DNA of 64,000 nucleotides from AC-32 sp963728765. GTDB lineage: Bacteria; Actinomycetota; Thermoleophilia; Gaiellales; Gaiellaceae. A program made the translations under genes and the position numbers. Location of the stretch: NCBI GenBank assembly GCA_963728765.1, contig CAVSKX010000001.1, positions 744,001-808,000 on the forward strand, given 5' to 3'. Of the stretch, positions 16,745 through 25,381 are shown piece by piece. How positions within the stretch are numbered: position 1 is the stretch's first letter; the number at the start of each line of letters is the position of its first letter. The notes beneath the pieces were generated by a model that saw nothing but the letters and a program-made list of their open reading frames with translations, searched no databases and had not been told where the DNA came from.

Positions 16745-18645
16745 ACCTGGTCAATCGCCATCGCATCTGGCAGCTCGTCGCCGATGCGGGCCTGGTAGCG
16801 CTCGCGTGGTGGCTCGCGTTCACGCTGCGCTTCGACTCGCCGACGCCCGTCTACTACGAGACGCTCTTCAAGCGGACGATTCTCGTCGTCGTCGGGATCA
16901 AGCTCGCCGTCTTCGTCGCGCTCGGCTTCTACAACCGCTGGTGGCGCTACGTCTCGACGCGCGACATGTGGCGGATCGCGTGGGGCGTCACGCTGGCGAC
17001 GGTGCTCGCGGACGTGGCGGTCTACCTGATCTCGCCGGTGCCGACGGTGAAGCTGCCGCGCGGGATCGCGGCGCTCGACCTGCTCCTCACGCTCGCCTTC
17101 ATCGCGGGGTCGCGCCTGCTTGCACGCACGCTGATGGAACGGCCGACCACAGGGATCGTCGCCCGCGGCAAGGAGGTGCTGGTCGTCGGCGCGGGCGACG
17201 CGGGCCAGCTCGTGATCCGGGAGATGCAGCGCAACCGCCAGCTCGGCTACACGCCGATCGGCCTGATCGACGACGACCCGCGCAAGAAGAACCTCCGCAT
17301 CCACGGCATCCGCGTGCTCGGCACCGTCGACGACCTGCGCCACATCCTGCGCGACAACCGGCCCGACGAGGTGATCCTCGCGATCCCGTCCGCCTCGGGC
17401 GAGATGCGCCAGCGAATCGTCAACGTGACCCGCGAGAACCACGTGCCGGTCAAGACGCTGCCCGGCCTGTACGAGCTGATCTCGGGCGAGAGCGACCTTG
17501 CGACGCAGATCAGGCCGGTGCAGGTCGAGGACGTGCTCGGGCGCGAGCCGGTCGAGGTCGACCTCGAGACCTCGGCCGCGTATCTGAAGGACGCGACGGT
17601 GCTGGTGACCGGCGCGGGTGGGTCGATCGGCTCCGAGCTCTGCCGCCAGATCGCGCGCGTCGGCCCTCAGCGGCTGGTGCTCGTCGACCAGGGCGAGACC
17701 GCGCTCTTCGAGATCGAGCGCGAGCTCGTCGACGACCGGGGCTTCGCGGCGTCGATCCCGGTGCTGGCCGACTGCAAGAGCCGCGCCAAGATGCGCCAGG
17801 TCTTCGACCGGTATCGGCCGAACGTCGTCTTCCACGCGGCCGCCTACAAGCATGTGCCGCTGATGGAGGCGAACCCGCTCGAGTCGGTGCGCAACAACGC
17901 GCTCGGGACGCGGGTCGTGGCGGATGCGGCGGTGGAGTTCGGCGCCGCTCGCTTCGTCCTGATCTCGACGGACAAGGCGGTCAACGCGAAGACCGTCATG
18001 GGCCAGTCGAAGGCGCTCTGCGAATGGATCGTCGAGGCCTACGGCGTGCGCGACGACGTGGCGACGCGGTTCGTCGCGGTGCGCTTCGGCAACGTGCTCG
18101 GCTCGTCGGGCAGCGTGATCCCGATCTTCCGCAAGCAGATCGCGAAGGGCGGGCCGGTGACGCTCACCCACCCGGAGATGACGCGCTACTTCATGACGAT
18201 CCCGGAGGCCGGCTCGCTCGTCGTCCAGGCAGGCGCCATCGGCGGGCGGGGCGACGTCTTCGTGCTCGACATGGGGGAGCCGGTGCGGATCCTCGACCTG
18301 GCGATGCAGATGATCCGGCTCTCCGGCAAGGACCCGGAGCACGACATCGACGTCGAGATCGTCGGCACCCGGCCGGGCGAGAAGCTGCACGAGGAGCTGT
18401 GGGGCGAGGGCGAGGTCGCCGAGCCGACCACGCACCCGAAGATCATGCGCGTCCGCGGCCCGATCGTCGACGCGGCGTGGCTCGAGGAGGAGCTGGCCGA
18501 GCTCGACCGCCTCGTCCGCGAAGGCGAAACGCTCGAGGTCGTCTCGCGCCTGGCCACGATGATGCGCGTGCCACAGTTGGCTGGAGCTCCGGTGCCGGAG
18601 CACGCCCCCGATGAAGACACACTTTCGGGACAGAAGCTGAGCTAG
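16741..18645 (+). CDS. Membrane-bound nucleotide-sugar 4,6-dehydratase (FlaA1/CapD/WbpM type)
   Basis: The 634-aa protein has four N-terminal membrane helices (about residues 8-125), a Rossmann-like middle domain (VLVVGAGDAGQLVIREM) and a C-terminal SDR dehydratase. NAD binding is at VLVTGAGGSIGSELCRQI near residue 288. STDKAVNAKTVMGQSKALCE shows the FlaA1-like MGxSK triad in place of the usual Tyr. It should dehydrate and often epimerise UDP-N-acetylhexosamine. The product would suit the aminotransferase encoded just upstream, whose stop overlaps this GTG. Length and layout are standard for the group. Confidence 0.9.
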   Translation: MNLVNRHRIWQLVADAGLVALAWWLAFTLRFDSPTPVYYETLFKRTILVVVGIKLAVFVALGFYNRWWRYVSTRDMWRIAWGVTLATVLADVAVYLISPVPTVKLPRGIAALDLLLTLAFIAGSRLLARTLMERPTTGIVARGKEVLVVGAGDAGQLVIREMQRNRQLGYTPIGLIDDDPRKKNLRIHGIRVLGTVDDLRHILRDNRPDEVILAIPSASGEMRQRIVNVTRENHVPVKTLPGLYELISGESDLATQIRPVQVEDVLGREPVEVDLETSAAYLKDATVLVTGAGGSIGSELCRQIARVGPQRLVLVDQGETALFEIERELVDDRGFAASIPVLADCKSRAKMRQVFDRYRPNVVFHAAAYKHVPLMEANPLESVRNNALGTRVVADAAVEFGAARFVLISTDKAVNAKTVMGQSKALCEWIVEAYGVRDDVATRFVAVRFGNVLGSSGSVIPIFRKQIAKGGPVTLTHPEMTRYFMTIPEAGSLVVQAGAIGGRGDVFVLDMGEPVRILDLAMQMIRLSGKDPEHDIDVEIVGTRPGEKLHEELWGEGEVAEPTTHPKIMRVRGPIVDAAWLEEELAELDRLVREGETLEVVSRLATMMRVPQLAGAPVPEHAPDEDTLSGQKLS

Positions 18646-18655
18646 AACCGTCCAC

Positions 18656-18674
18656 CGCCACCGTTACGGTGGCG
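18656..18674 (+). promoter_or_regulatory. 19-bp palindrome containing a -10-like TACGGT before the helicase gene
   Basis: CGCCACCG-TTA-CGGTGGCG is a perfect inverted repeat with a 3-base centre. TACGGT at 18,665-18,670 overlaps it and ends 6 nt before the GTG of the helicase gene. The arrangement could be an operator on a leaderless promoter. It has no T-run, so it is not a classical terminator for the preceding gene. Confidence 0.4.
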
Positions 18675-18676
18675 CA

Positions 18677-20542
18677 GTGGAGATCCTGGACGGGCTGAAC
18701 CTGGAGCAACGGCGCGCGGCCGAGGCGGTGCGCGGGCCGGTCTGCATCCTCGCCGGCGCGGGCTCCGGGAAGACGACGACGATCACGCGGCGGATCGCGT
18801 GGCAGGTCGCAAGCGGGGCGGTGCGGTCGGACGAGATCCTCGCCGTCACGTTCACCGACAAGGCGGCGACCGAGATGCGGACGCGGCTCGAGCGGCTCGG
18901 GGTCGCGGGTGTCGAGGCGCGCACCTTCCACTCGGCGGCGCTCTCGCAGCTTCGCCGGGCGCGCGGCGACGGGCCGGGGCGGATCCTCGCCACGAAGGCG
19001 CTGCTGTTGCGCCAGGTCGGCAACACGCTCCCGCCGCCGTATCGCTTCCGTCCGGCGGGTGACCTCGCGACCGAGGTCGAGTGGGCGAAAAACCGTCGCC
19101 TGAAGCCGCAGACCTACCGCGACGGTCTCGGCACCCACGAGCCGCCGATCCCGGCCGACCTGATGGCGACGGTCTTCCGCGAGTACGAGCGGCGCAAGCA
19201 GGCCTCCGGGCTGATCGACTTCGAGGACCTGCTCGAGCTCGCGGTGCGGATGTACGAGGAGGACGAGTGGGCAGTCGCGGCGCTGCGCGAGCGGTACGGG
19301 GCCTTCACGGTGGACGAGTACCAGGACGTGAACCTGCTGCAGCAGTCGCTGCTCGAGCTCTGGCTCGGGCAGCGCGACGACCTCTGCGCGGTCGGGGACG
19401 ACTACCAGTCGATCTACGGCTTCACCGGCGCCTCGCCGGAGTGGCTGCTCGGTCTCGCGACCCGCCACCCGCATGCGACCGTGGTGCGCCTGGAGGAGAA
19501 CTACCGCTCCTCGCCGCAGGTGCTCGCGCTCGCGAACCGGCTCGTTCCCAAGCTCGGCGGCGCCGAGAAGTCGCTGCGCGCGACGCGGCCTGAAGGCCCG
19601 GAGCCGGAGCTGCGCGGCTTCGACTCGCCCGAGGACGAGGGCGCCTGGATCCTCGAGCGGGTGCGAGGGTTGCACGCTGAGGGCGTGCCGTACGAAGAGA
19701 TGGCGGTGCTGATGCGGCTGAACGCACGATCGGTCGACTTCGAGGAGCTGCTCGCGGACGCGGAGATTCCGTTCCAGGGCGCCGCGCTGCTCGCGCGCGA
19801 CGGCGCGCGGCAGCTGCTCAAGGGCCTGCGCGCCGCCGGCTTCGGGTCGCTTGCGGAGGAGGTGCGGCGGGTCGCTGTCCAGCAGGGGCTCGTCGACTCC
19901 GTGCCCGACCGCGTCGGCGAGCGTGAGCTCGTTCGCCAGGCCGACCTGGCGCGCCTCTGCAGACTGGCGGAGGAGTTCGACGACGGCATGAAGACCGTCC
20001 AGCAGTGGGTCGAGTGGCTGCGTGCCCGCTTCGACCACGGCGCTCAGGGAGGCGTGTACCTGCTCACGCTCCATCGCGCGAAAGGCCTCGAGTTCGACGC
20101 GGTCTTCCTCCCGCGCGTCGAGGAGAAGGAGCTGCCCTGCAAGCCGGCGATGCGCGTGCCCGCACAGGTGGCCGAGGAGCGGCGGCTGCTCTACGTCGGC
20201 ATCACACGCGCGAGGAAGCATCTGGCGCTGACGTGGGCGGGCAAGCCGAGCCGCTTCCTGCTCGAGCTCGGCGTGCAGGCGGCGCCGCCTCCAACCGTGC
20301 GCAGGGCCCGCGCCGAGGAGCCCGACGACCCGACCTACGTCGCGCTGAAGGAATGGCGCCTGGAGCGCTCGAAGGCCGACGAGATCCCCGCGTACGTCGT
20401 CTTCCACAATTCCACGCTGGCCGAGATCGCGTCGCGCCGGCCGAAGACGATCGCGGAGCTGGCCTCGGTGCCGGGCGTCGGCCCGGCGAAGCTCGAGCGC
20501 TACGGCCGTGACGTCCTGGACGCCCTAGCTCTCGCCAGCTGA
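18677..20542 (+). CDS. uvrD2: UvrD2-like superfamily 1 DNA helicase with HRDC domain
   Basis: The 621-aa protein has SF1 helicase motifs: Walker A CILAGAGSGKTTTITRRIA near residues 29-47, motif Ia LAVTFTDKAATEM, motif II TVDEYQDVN near 211, GDDYQSIYGFTGA, EENYRSSPQVL, LTLHRAKGLEFDAVF and LLYVGITRARKHLAL. The last 60 residues (ASVPGVGPAKLERYG) form an HRDC-type domain, as in actinobacterial UvrD2. It is shorter than full UvrD because the 1B/2B insertions look reduced. It overlaps the convergent DUF354 gene by 18 bp at the 3' end. Confidence 0.9.
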   Translation: MEILDGLNLEQRRAAEAVRGPVCILAGAGSGKTTTITRRIAWQVASGAVRSDEILAVTFTDKAATEMRTRLERLGVAGVEARTFHSAALSQLRRARGDGPGRILATKALLLRQVGNTLPPPYRFRPAGDLATEVEWAKNRRLKPQTYRDGLGTHEPPIPADLMATVFREYERRKQASGLIDFEDLLELAVRMYEEDEWAVAALRERYGAFTVDEYQDVNLLQQSLLELWLGQRDDLCAVGDDYQSIYGFTGASPEWLLGLATRHPHATVVRLEENYRSSPQVLALANRLVPKLGGAEKSLRATRPEGPEPELRGFDSPEDEGAWILERVRGLHAEGVPYEEMAVLMRLNARSVDFEELLADAEIPFQGAALLARDGARQLLKGLRAAGFGSLAEEVRRVAVQQGLVDSVPDRVGERELVRQADLARLCRLAEEFDDGMKTVQQWVEWLRARFDHGAQGGVYLLTLHRAKGLEFDAVFLPRVEEKELPCKPAMRVPAQVAEERRLLYVGITRARKHLALTWAGKPSRFLLELGVQAAPPPTVRRARAEEPDDPTYVALKEWRLERSKADEIPAYVVFHNSTLAEIASRRPKTIAELASVPGVGPAKLERYGRDVLDALALAS

Positions 20543-21559
20543 GAGCAACAGCTCCAGCATCAGCGCCGGGTCGCGCCTGACGGGCTCGCGCTCCCTGTCG
20601 CGCTTGCGCACGTCGAGCGAGCGCGGGTCCGAGAGCGGGATCAGGCGCTTCTCGCGGATCAGCGCCTCGTCGACCCCGCCGAGCCGACCGCCGAAGGTCG
20701 TGTAGACCGGCACGCCGAGCGCAACGGCCTCACGGTTCATAGTCCCGCCGGCGGAGACGACGAGATCCGAGAACGCAATCAGGCTCTGCGCGTCGACGGC
20801 GCGATTCGGCACCTGGACGGACGGCAGCCCGAGGCCGCGGACGTGCTCGCGTTGGTCGTCGGTGCGCGGCAGCACGAGTGCGTGCACCTCTTGGTCGCGC
20901 CCGAGGCGGTCGAGCAGCTGCGGAAAGAGCGGGTTCGAGTGGCGGTGGTAGAGCGCGACGTCCGGCGGCGTGCGGACGACGACGAGCGTCCGCGCCGGGT
21001 CGACCTCGAACTGCTCGAGCGCCCGCGGGTCGGGCTTGAAGTCCCCGAGGTAGTACTCCTCCTTCAGCCCGGGGTACTGCCGCAGCTTCGGCGGGCGGAC
21101 GCCGTAGCGCTCGAGCCGGTCGGGCGGGATCGCATCGGGGGTGACGACCCGCGTCGCGGCACGGCAGCCGAGCTGGTGCTGAAGCCACGCGAACTCGTAG
21201 TCGAACATGGTCGAGCTCGGGATCCCGAGGCGGCGAGCCGTCAAGGTCAGCTCGTGCGAGCCGTGCGCGAGCGCGTGGTCGAAGCTGCGCCCGCGGGCCC
21301 AGCGGTGGAGCTCGCCGAGCCGCGACGTGAGCGAGCGCGCCTTGCCGAGCGGAGAGCGCCCACCATGGCTGCCGAGCACGTCGGCCTCGATGCTGTGGAG
21401 CTCCAGCAGCTGCACCGTCTGCGCATAGTCGCGAGCGGTGAGGGAGACCTCGTCTCCGCGCTCGCGCAGGATCTGCAGCAGCGGCCGGAACACCAGCACG
21501 TGCGCCGGCGCGGTGATGTCGATCCAGAGCTTCAGAGCGCCTTTCTGAATGACGCACAA
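20525..21559 (-). CDS. DUF354 protein (glycosyltransferase-like fold)
   Basis: The recognisable protein begins LKLWIDITAPAHVLVFRPLL and contains SHGGRSPLGKARS, HGSHELTLTARRLGIPS and SDLVVSAGGTMNREAVALG, all typical of DUF354. These proteins have a GT-B glycosyltransferase-like shape but no proven reaction. The start is uncertain. No ATG or GTG stands in the right place, so TTG at 21,559 (344 aa) is given; CTG at 21,535 would also fit. Both lie inside the 49-bp hairpin at 21,534-21,582, so a palindrome appears to have replaced or displaced the original start region. The ASCH gene is directly upstream. Confidence 0.75.
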   Translation of the reverse strand: MCVIQKGALKLWIDITAPAHVLVFRPLLQILRERGDEVSLTARDYAQTVQLLELHSIEADVLGSHGGRSPLGKARSLTSRLGELHRWARGRSFDHALAHGSHELTLTARRLGIPSSTMFDYEFAWLQHQLGCRAATRVVTPDAIPPDRLERYGVRPPKLRQYPGLKEEYYLGDFKPDPRALEQFEVDPARTLVVVRTPPDVALYHRHSNPLFPQLLDRLGRDQEVHALVLPRTDDQREHVRGLGLPSVQVPNRAVDAQSLIAFSDLVVSAGGTMNREAVALGVPVYTTFGGRLGGVDEALIREKRLIPLSDPRSLDVRKRDREREPVRRDPALMLELLLSAGES

Positions 21560-21582
21560 GGCTTCGTTCTGAAAGGCGCTCT
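21534..21582. repeat. 49-bp inverted repeat with 12-bp perfect arms
   Basis: AGAGCGCCTTTC at 21,534-21,545 is the exact reverse complement of GAAAGGCGCTCT at 21,571-21,582, with 25 bp between. It spans the whole junction from the ASCH stop codon to the DUF354 start. Its layout (one long-loop hairpin) differs from the two-hairpin family elsewhere in the window. Confidence 0.7.
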
Positions 21583-22028
21583 CACCAGCGCTCCGCCAGC
21601 CGAAAGCGGACCGCGACGACCTCGGTGTCGTCATGGATCGGCCGCTCGAAGAAGCGCTCGTGGGCCACCCGCCAGTCCTCGACGGATTCGAACCCCTCGC
21701 CTTCGTCGCGCGCGAACTGGACGTCGATTTCGCCGGCGGGGAGGACACGCACCTCGGTCAGCTCGACGACCCCGACCGGCTCGTCGTCGAAGCCGAGCAG
21801 GAGGCAGCGGTCGCCCGCACTCCCGTGCGATTCGCCGGGCTCGGGCAGGCCGGTGGTGCCTGTCTTCTCACCGCGGAGCACGGCGTCGACGAGCTGTCGC
21901 CGCAGCTCCGTGCGGACATAGCCAAGCTCCATGGGCGGCGGCTCGCTCAGCCGACCTTCGCCTCCGGCCGCGGTGCCTCGAGCAAGCTGGACGAACGAGT
22001 CGCTCGGCCTCGGTCGCGGCGCTTCCAC
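21582..22028 (-). CDS. ASCH-domain protein
   Basis: From the GTG at 22,028 the product is 148 aa. LRRQLVDAVLRGEKTGTTGL, GDRCLLLGFDDEPVGVVELT and FARDEGEGFESVEDWRVAHE are the three segments that define ASCH (PUA-like) domains, which bind RNA or modified nucleosides. A shorter start at ATG 21,932 (MELGYVRTELRRQL) is possible, but the upstream residues SDSFVQLARG look coding. The stop codon sits on the right arm of the hairpin at 21,534-21,582. The relation to the DUF354 gene downstream is unclear. Confidence 0.75.
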   Translation of the reverse strand: MEAPRPRPSDSFVQLARGTAAGGEGRLSEPPPMELGYVRTELRRQLVDAVLRGEKTGTTGLPEPGESHGSAGDRCLLLGFDDEPVGVVELTEVRVLPAGEIDVQFARDEGEGFESVEDWRVAHERFFERPIHDDTEVVAVRFRLAERW

Positions 22029-22177
22029 GGCGCAGATGCTATGCCCGAGCCGCCCGAGCCCGCCGACCCACCCGGCCGTTCCCCGGGGCACCCCTAACCC
22101 ACCACCCAGCCGCGATCGTATCGGCGAAATTCGCACGAGACTGCAACGCCTTTGTGCCAGGAGTGTGACTTCTGGCG

Positions 22178-22192
22178 ATAAGCTTCGCTTAT
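22178..22192 (+). promoter_or_regulatory. LysR-type T-N11-A palindrome overlapping the lysR start codon
   Basis: ATAAG-CTTCG-CTTAT is a perfect inverted repeat whose inner part is T-N11-A, the classical LysR-type binding pattern. Its last bases are the AT of the ATG at 22,191. TAAGCT at 22,179-22,184 also fits a -10 box 6 nt before the ATG, implying a leaderless, autoregulated gene. Confidence 0.45.
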
Positions 22193-23081
22193 GGACACGC
22201 GCCAGCTCGCGGCGTTCTGCGCGGTCGTGGAACGCAAGAGCTTCTCGCAGGCGGCGGAGCGCCTCGGCGTCACGCAGCCCGCAATCAGCCTCCAGGTCCG
22301 CTCGCTGGAGAAGCGTCTGGGCCGCAAGCTGCTCGACCGCTCCGGGCGCCGCGTCGAGACGACCGAAGCGGGTGCCGCCCTCTATCGCAGCGCCCAGCGG
22401 ATGCTGCAGCTCGAGGAGCAGCTCGTGGACGAGCTGCAGGCCGCCGACGGCGGCGAGCTCGGCGGCACGCTCCACGTCGGCTCGTCGACCGGCCCCGGCA
22501 GCACGGTCGTCCCGGTCCTCCTCTGCGAGTTCCAGGTCGCGAACCCCGGCGTGACCGTCTCGCTCTCGATCTCCGACACGCAGTCGGTCGTCGAGCGGGT
22601 GGCCGAGCGCGAGATCGAGCTCGGCGTCGTCGGCGCTGCGCGGCGCCATCGCGGCGTCGTGTTCGAGCCCTTCTTCCGGGACGAGGTGGTCCTGGCCGTT
22701 CCGCCGAAGCACGGCTTCGCAAACCGCACGATCACCCTCGCGGAGCTGCGCGAAGAGCCGCTCGTCGTGATGCAGGAAGGTGCCGGAGTGCGGCAGGTGA
22801 TCGAGGACGAGCTCCGCCAGGCCGGGGTCCGCCTGCGCGACCTGGAGCCGCGCCTCGAGCTCGGCCTGCAGGAGTCGGCCAAGGCCGCCGTCGTCGCCGG
22901 CTACGGCGTCACCTTCATCTCTCGTGCCGCCATCTCGGCAGACCTCGCCGCCGGCACCCTTGCGACCGCTCGCGTCAAAGGGCTCGATCCGGCCCGCGAC
23001 ATCTCCCTCGTCCGCTCTGCCGGCCGCTCGCCGACGCGCGCCGCGGACGCGTTCATCAAGTTCGCGCGCGAGCGGCTGTGA
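22191..23081 (+). CDS. LysR-family transcriptional regulator
   Basis: The 296-aa protein has the N-terminal winged HTH (DTRQLAAFCAVVERKSFSQA, LGVTQPAISLQVRSLEKRLG) and a periplasmic-binding-like effector domain (GTLHVGSSTGPGSTVVP, VVMQEGAGVRQVIEDEL). It overlaps the next gene by 4 bp in the same direction. It therefore probably controls itself and the maleylacetate reductase-like gene. The effector cannot be read from sequence. The ATG carries part of the palindrome at 22,178-22,192. Confidence 0.92.
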   Translation: MDTRQLAAFCAVVERKSFSQAAERLGVTQPAISLQVRSLEKRLGRKLLDRSGRRVETTEAGAALYRSAQRMLQLEEQLVDELQAADGGELGGTLHVGSSTGPGSTVVPVLLCEFQVANPGVTVSLSISDTQSVVERVAEREIELGVVGAARRHRGVVFEPFFRDEVVLAVPPKHGFANRTITLAELREEPLVVMQEGAGVRQVIEDELRQAGVRLRDLEPRLELGLQESAKAAVVAGYGVTFISRAAISADLAAGTLATARVKGLDPARDISLVRSAGRSPTRAADAFIKFARERL

Positions 23082-24040
23082 TCGTCCGCTGGGGGCTCGA
23101 GGAGCTCGACCCGCTGCTCGCCGAGCTCGGCATCCAGCAGCCGTATGTCGTTGCGAGCGATCGCTGGGCAGATCTGCCGCTCCGAGCCACGGGACGCTGG
23201 AACGAGGTGCCCAGCGACCGCATCGTTGATGTCGTCGAGGCCACCGACGGCGCCGACGGGCTGCTCGCGGTCGGCGGCGGCAGCGCGATCGACCTCGCCA
23301 AGGCCGTCTCCGCCGAGACAGGACTGCCGCTCGTGTCGGTGCCGACGACCTACTCCGGAGCCGAGTGGACCGGCTACTACGGCGTGCGCGACCCCGACCG
23401 GCGCATGAAGGGTGGCGGGGCGGGCGCGAACCTCGTCGCGATCGTCTACGAGCCACGACTGATGGTCGACCTGCCGCGCGAGCAGAGCGGCGGGACAGCG
23501 CTGAACGCGCTCGCTCACTGCGCCGAGGCGCTCTACGTGAAGGGGCACAATCCGGAGGGAGACCTCGCGGCGCTCGTGGGGGCGAGCCTGATCGGCGAGT
23601 GGCTGCCGCGGGTCCTCGAGGACGGCCGCGACCTCGAGGCGCGCACGCGCCTGCTCGAAGGTGCGGAGCGCGCGGGCGCCGCGCTCGCCTCGGCCGGGCT
23701 CGCGCTCGGCCATGCGATGGCGCAGGCGCTCGGCGGTCGCTACGGAATCGCTCACGGGGCGGCGAATGCACTCTGCCTCCCGCCGGCGCTGCGCTTCAAC
23801 GAGCCGGTCGCCGCCGAAGAGATCGCGCGTTTCGGCGGGGCGCTCAAGACGGACGACCCGCCGGCGCGGGTCGAGGAGCTCGGCCATGCCTCCGGCTTCA
23901 CCAGGCTTCGCGACCTGGGCGTGCCCGAGAACGAGCTCGACGAGGTCGCCGAGGCCGCTGCTCAGCGCGCCGGGGCCAAGGCGAATCCGCGCCCGGCGAG
24001 CCCCGACGAGATCGCCGAGCTGTACCGCTCGATTTGGTGA
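23078..24040 (+). CDS. Maleylacetate reductase-like iron-type alcohol dehydrogenase
   Basis: The 320-aa protein has the dinucleotide site ADGLLAVGGGSAIDLAKAVS and the segment VSVPTTYSGAEWTGYYGV, which resembles maleylacetate reductases. Metal-region sequences are NALAHCAEALYV and ALGGRYGIAHGAANA. Maleylacetate reductase ends the chlorocatechol/hydroxyquinol ring-cleavage route. No ring-cleavage gene is nearby, so another keto substrate is possible. GTG start overlaps the LysR stop (GTGA). At 320 aa it is slightly shorter than the usual 350. Confidence 0.8.
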   Translation: MIVRWGLEELDPLLAELGIQQPYVVASDRWADLPLRATGRWNEVPSDRIVDVVEATDGADGLLAVGGGSAIDLAKAVSAETGLPLVSVPTTYSGAEWTGYYGVRDPDRRMKGGGAGANLVAIVYEPRLMVDLPREQSGGTALNALAHCAEALYVKGHNPEGDLAALVGASLIGEWLPRVLEDGRDLEARTRLLEGAERAGAALASAGLALGHAMAQALGGRYGIAHGAANALCLPPALRFNEPVAAEEIARFGGALKTDDPPARVEELGHASGFTRLRDLGVPENELDEVAEAAAQRAGAKANPRPASPDEIAELYRSIW

Positions 24041-24041
24041 C

Positions 24042-24365
24042 TCAGCAGGGGCCGGCCGCGGCCGCCCCGCCGGGGCCGGCGAGGTGCGCGGTTGCGTTCT
24101 GGATGCAGTAGGAGCCCGCCTCGGCTCGAGCGAGCGTGACCCCAAAGCCGGCGAGCGAGGCGCCTGCGTATGTGCCGTTCAGCGAACGAAACTGCTCGAG
24201 CTCCGCTTGCGCCTGCTGGAACGCGATGCCATCCGCAGCTTGCTGTGCCTCGTCGATTGCCTGCGTCGCGGTCGTCCGGCTCGGGCTCGACTGCTGCGCG
24301 GTCAGGAGCCAGCCGCCGACGAGCAGCGCGACGAGCACCGGCACCAGCGAGAGGCTGCGAACCAT
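24042..24365 (-). CDS. Small membrane-anchored protein, pseudopilin-like
   Basis: From the ATG at 24,365 the product is 107 aa: one N-terminal hydrophobic helix (SLVPVLVALLVGGWLL) and a soluble part with GTYAGASLAGFGVTLARAEA and a Cys near SYCIQN. The last two residues before the stop include a second Cys, so a disulfide is possible. The pattern NGTYAG...SYCIQ resembles the globular end of actinobacterial type IV pilin-like proteins. There is no prepilin cleavage site in front of the helix, so this is tentative. It converges with the reductase gene, 1 bp apart. Confidence 0.6.
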   Translation of the reverse strand: MVRSLSLVPVLVALLVGGWLLTAQQSSPSRTTATQAIDEAQQAADGIAFQQAQAELEQFRSLNGTYAGASLAGFGVTLARAEAGSYCIQNATAHLAGPGGAAAAGPC

Positions 24366-24396
24366 GCTCCGAATGTCGGCAGAAGCATCGAAACGC

Positions 24397-25311
24397 TCAA
24401 GCCGGCCGCCGTGCAACAAACGACAGCACCGTGGCGCCCAGCGCGTCCTCGTCGTAGCCACGAAAGCGCTCGGCAAGCGGGAGCGAGCGCAGCTCCGCGC
24501 GACCCTCCTCGCTCGGCCCGGACGGCGTCTCCGAGACGAGCTCGAAGCCCGCCTCTCGCACCAGCCGCAGGTAGTCGGGCGAGCGCAGGCGATTCTGGAA
24601 GTGGAGCGGCGAATTCACGAGCCGCCACGTGCCGTCGGAGAAGCGGAGGAAGTTGTAGCGCGAGATGGCGCGGTCGAAGTAGGCGTAGTGGTCCTGCAGG
24701 TCGATGCGGCAGCTGAACGCGCTGCCGGGTCTCAGCAACCGTCCTGTCTCGCGAAAGATCGCCGCGAGGTCGTCCTCCGGAATGTGCTCGCAGGTATCCG
24801 TGCTGGTGGCGAAGTCGATCGACCCGTCGGGAAGGCCAGTCGAGCGCGCGTCGCAGGGCGCGAGGTAGCGGATGCCGAAACGCGGTTCGAGCTCGTGGAT
24901 CGACGACAGCGGGCCGCCGAGCGGCCGTAGCTGCGAGCCGGCCTCCGCCTGGAGCTCGAGCCGCAGGCGCTCGAACGACGCGAGCGAGTCGTTCACGAGC
25001 TCGAGCCGCGCGCTCGGCCGGATGTCGACCAGCACCTGCCTGCCGACGCCGAGCAGCGCGTAGGCGAGTGGGATCGCCAGGTCCCAGCCGGCGCCGAACT
25101 CGTAGAAGGTCCCCTCCTCCGGCTGTACCTCCGACCCCTGCTCGCGGTAGACGCCGAGGTGCTGGACTGCCCGTGAGAACTTGCGTCGCAGCGCCGCGTC
25201 CCCGGCAGGCAGCGTCCGCAGCACGCGCCGCTGGAAGACGTAGTTCAGGCGCTCTCCCTGCGGGAGCACGCCGAGTCCGCGCTGCAGCGCCGCCTTCGCC
25301 ACCCATCGCAT
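24397..25311 (-). CDS. SAM-dependent methyltransferase
   Basis: The 304-aa product from ATG 25,311 shows a class I methyltransferase layout: FYEFGAGWDLAIPLAYALLG as motif I, DGSIDFATSTDTCEHIPEDD as motif IV region, and RLLRPGSAFSCRIDLQDHYA. The first 80 residues form a helical lead. A long overall form with a YFDRAISRYNFLRFSDGTWR segment is seen in methyltransferases of surface-glycan clusters, but the substrate is not known. It is divergent from the flavoprotein gene, with a 70-bp gap holding a candidate promoter. Confidence 0.75.
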   Translation of the reverse strand: MRWVAKAALQRGLGVLPQGERLNYVFQRRVLRTLPAGDAALRRKFSRAVQHLGVYREQGSEVQPEEGTFYEFGAGWDLAIPLAYALLGVGRQVLVDIRPSARLELVNDSLASFERLRLELQAEAGSQLRPLGGPLSSIHELEPRFGIRYLAPCDARSTGLPDGSIDFATSTDTCEHIPEDDLAAIFRETGRLLRPGSAFSCRIDLQDHYAYFDRAISRYNFLRFSDGTWRLVNSPLHFQNRLRSPDYLRLVREAGFELVSETPSGPSEEGRAELRSLPLAERFRGYDEDALGATVLSFVARRPA

Positions 25312-25348
25312 CGGTCGGCGAGCATACCCGCCGTCTGTGGATAAGTGG

Positions 25349-25375
25349 TTGTAATGCCTTGGATTAGGGTACGAT
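25349..25375 (+). promoter_or_regulatory. Candidate promoter of the flavoprotein/fumarase genes
   Basis: TTGTAA at 25,349 and TACGAT at 25,370-25,375 are 15 bp apart. The -10 ends 6 nt before the GTG at 25,382, again suggesting a leaderless message. The 70-bp gap is the most AT-rich stretch in the area. Confidence 0.4.
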
Positions 25376-25381
25376 GCGCTC

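Noticed and set aside
16597..18603. A 668-codon minus-strand frame opposite the 4,6-dehydratase
   Set aside because: Shadow of a well-recognised gene; no domain or start signal on the minus strand.
18443..20407. A 654-codon minus-strand frame opposite the helicase
   Set aside because: The helicase motifs on the plus strand are unambiguous; the minus product has no recognisable sequence.
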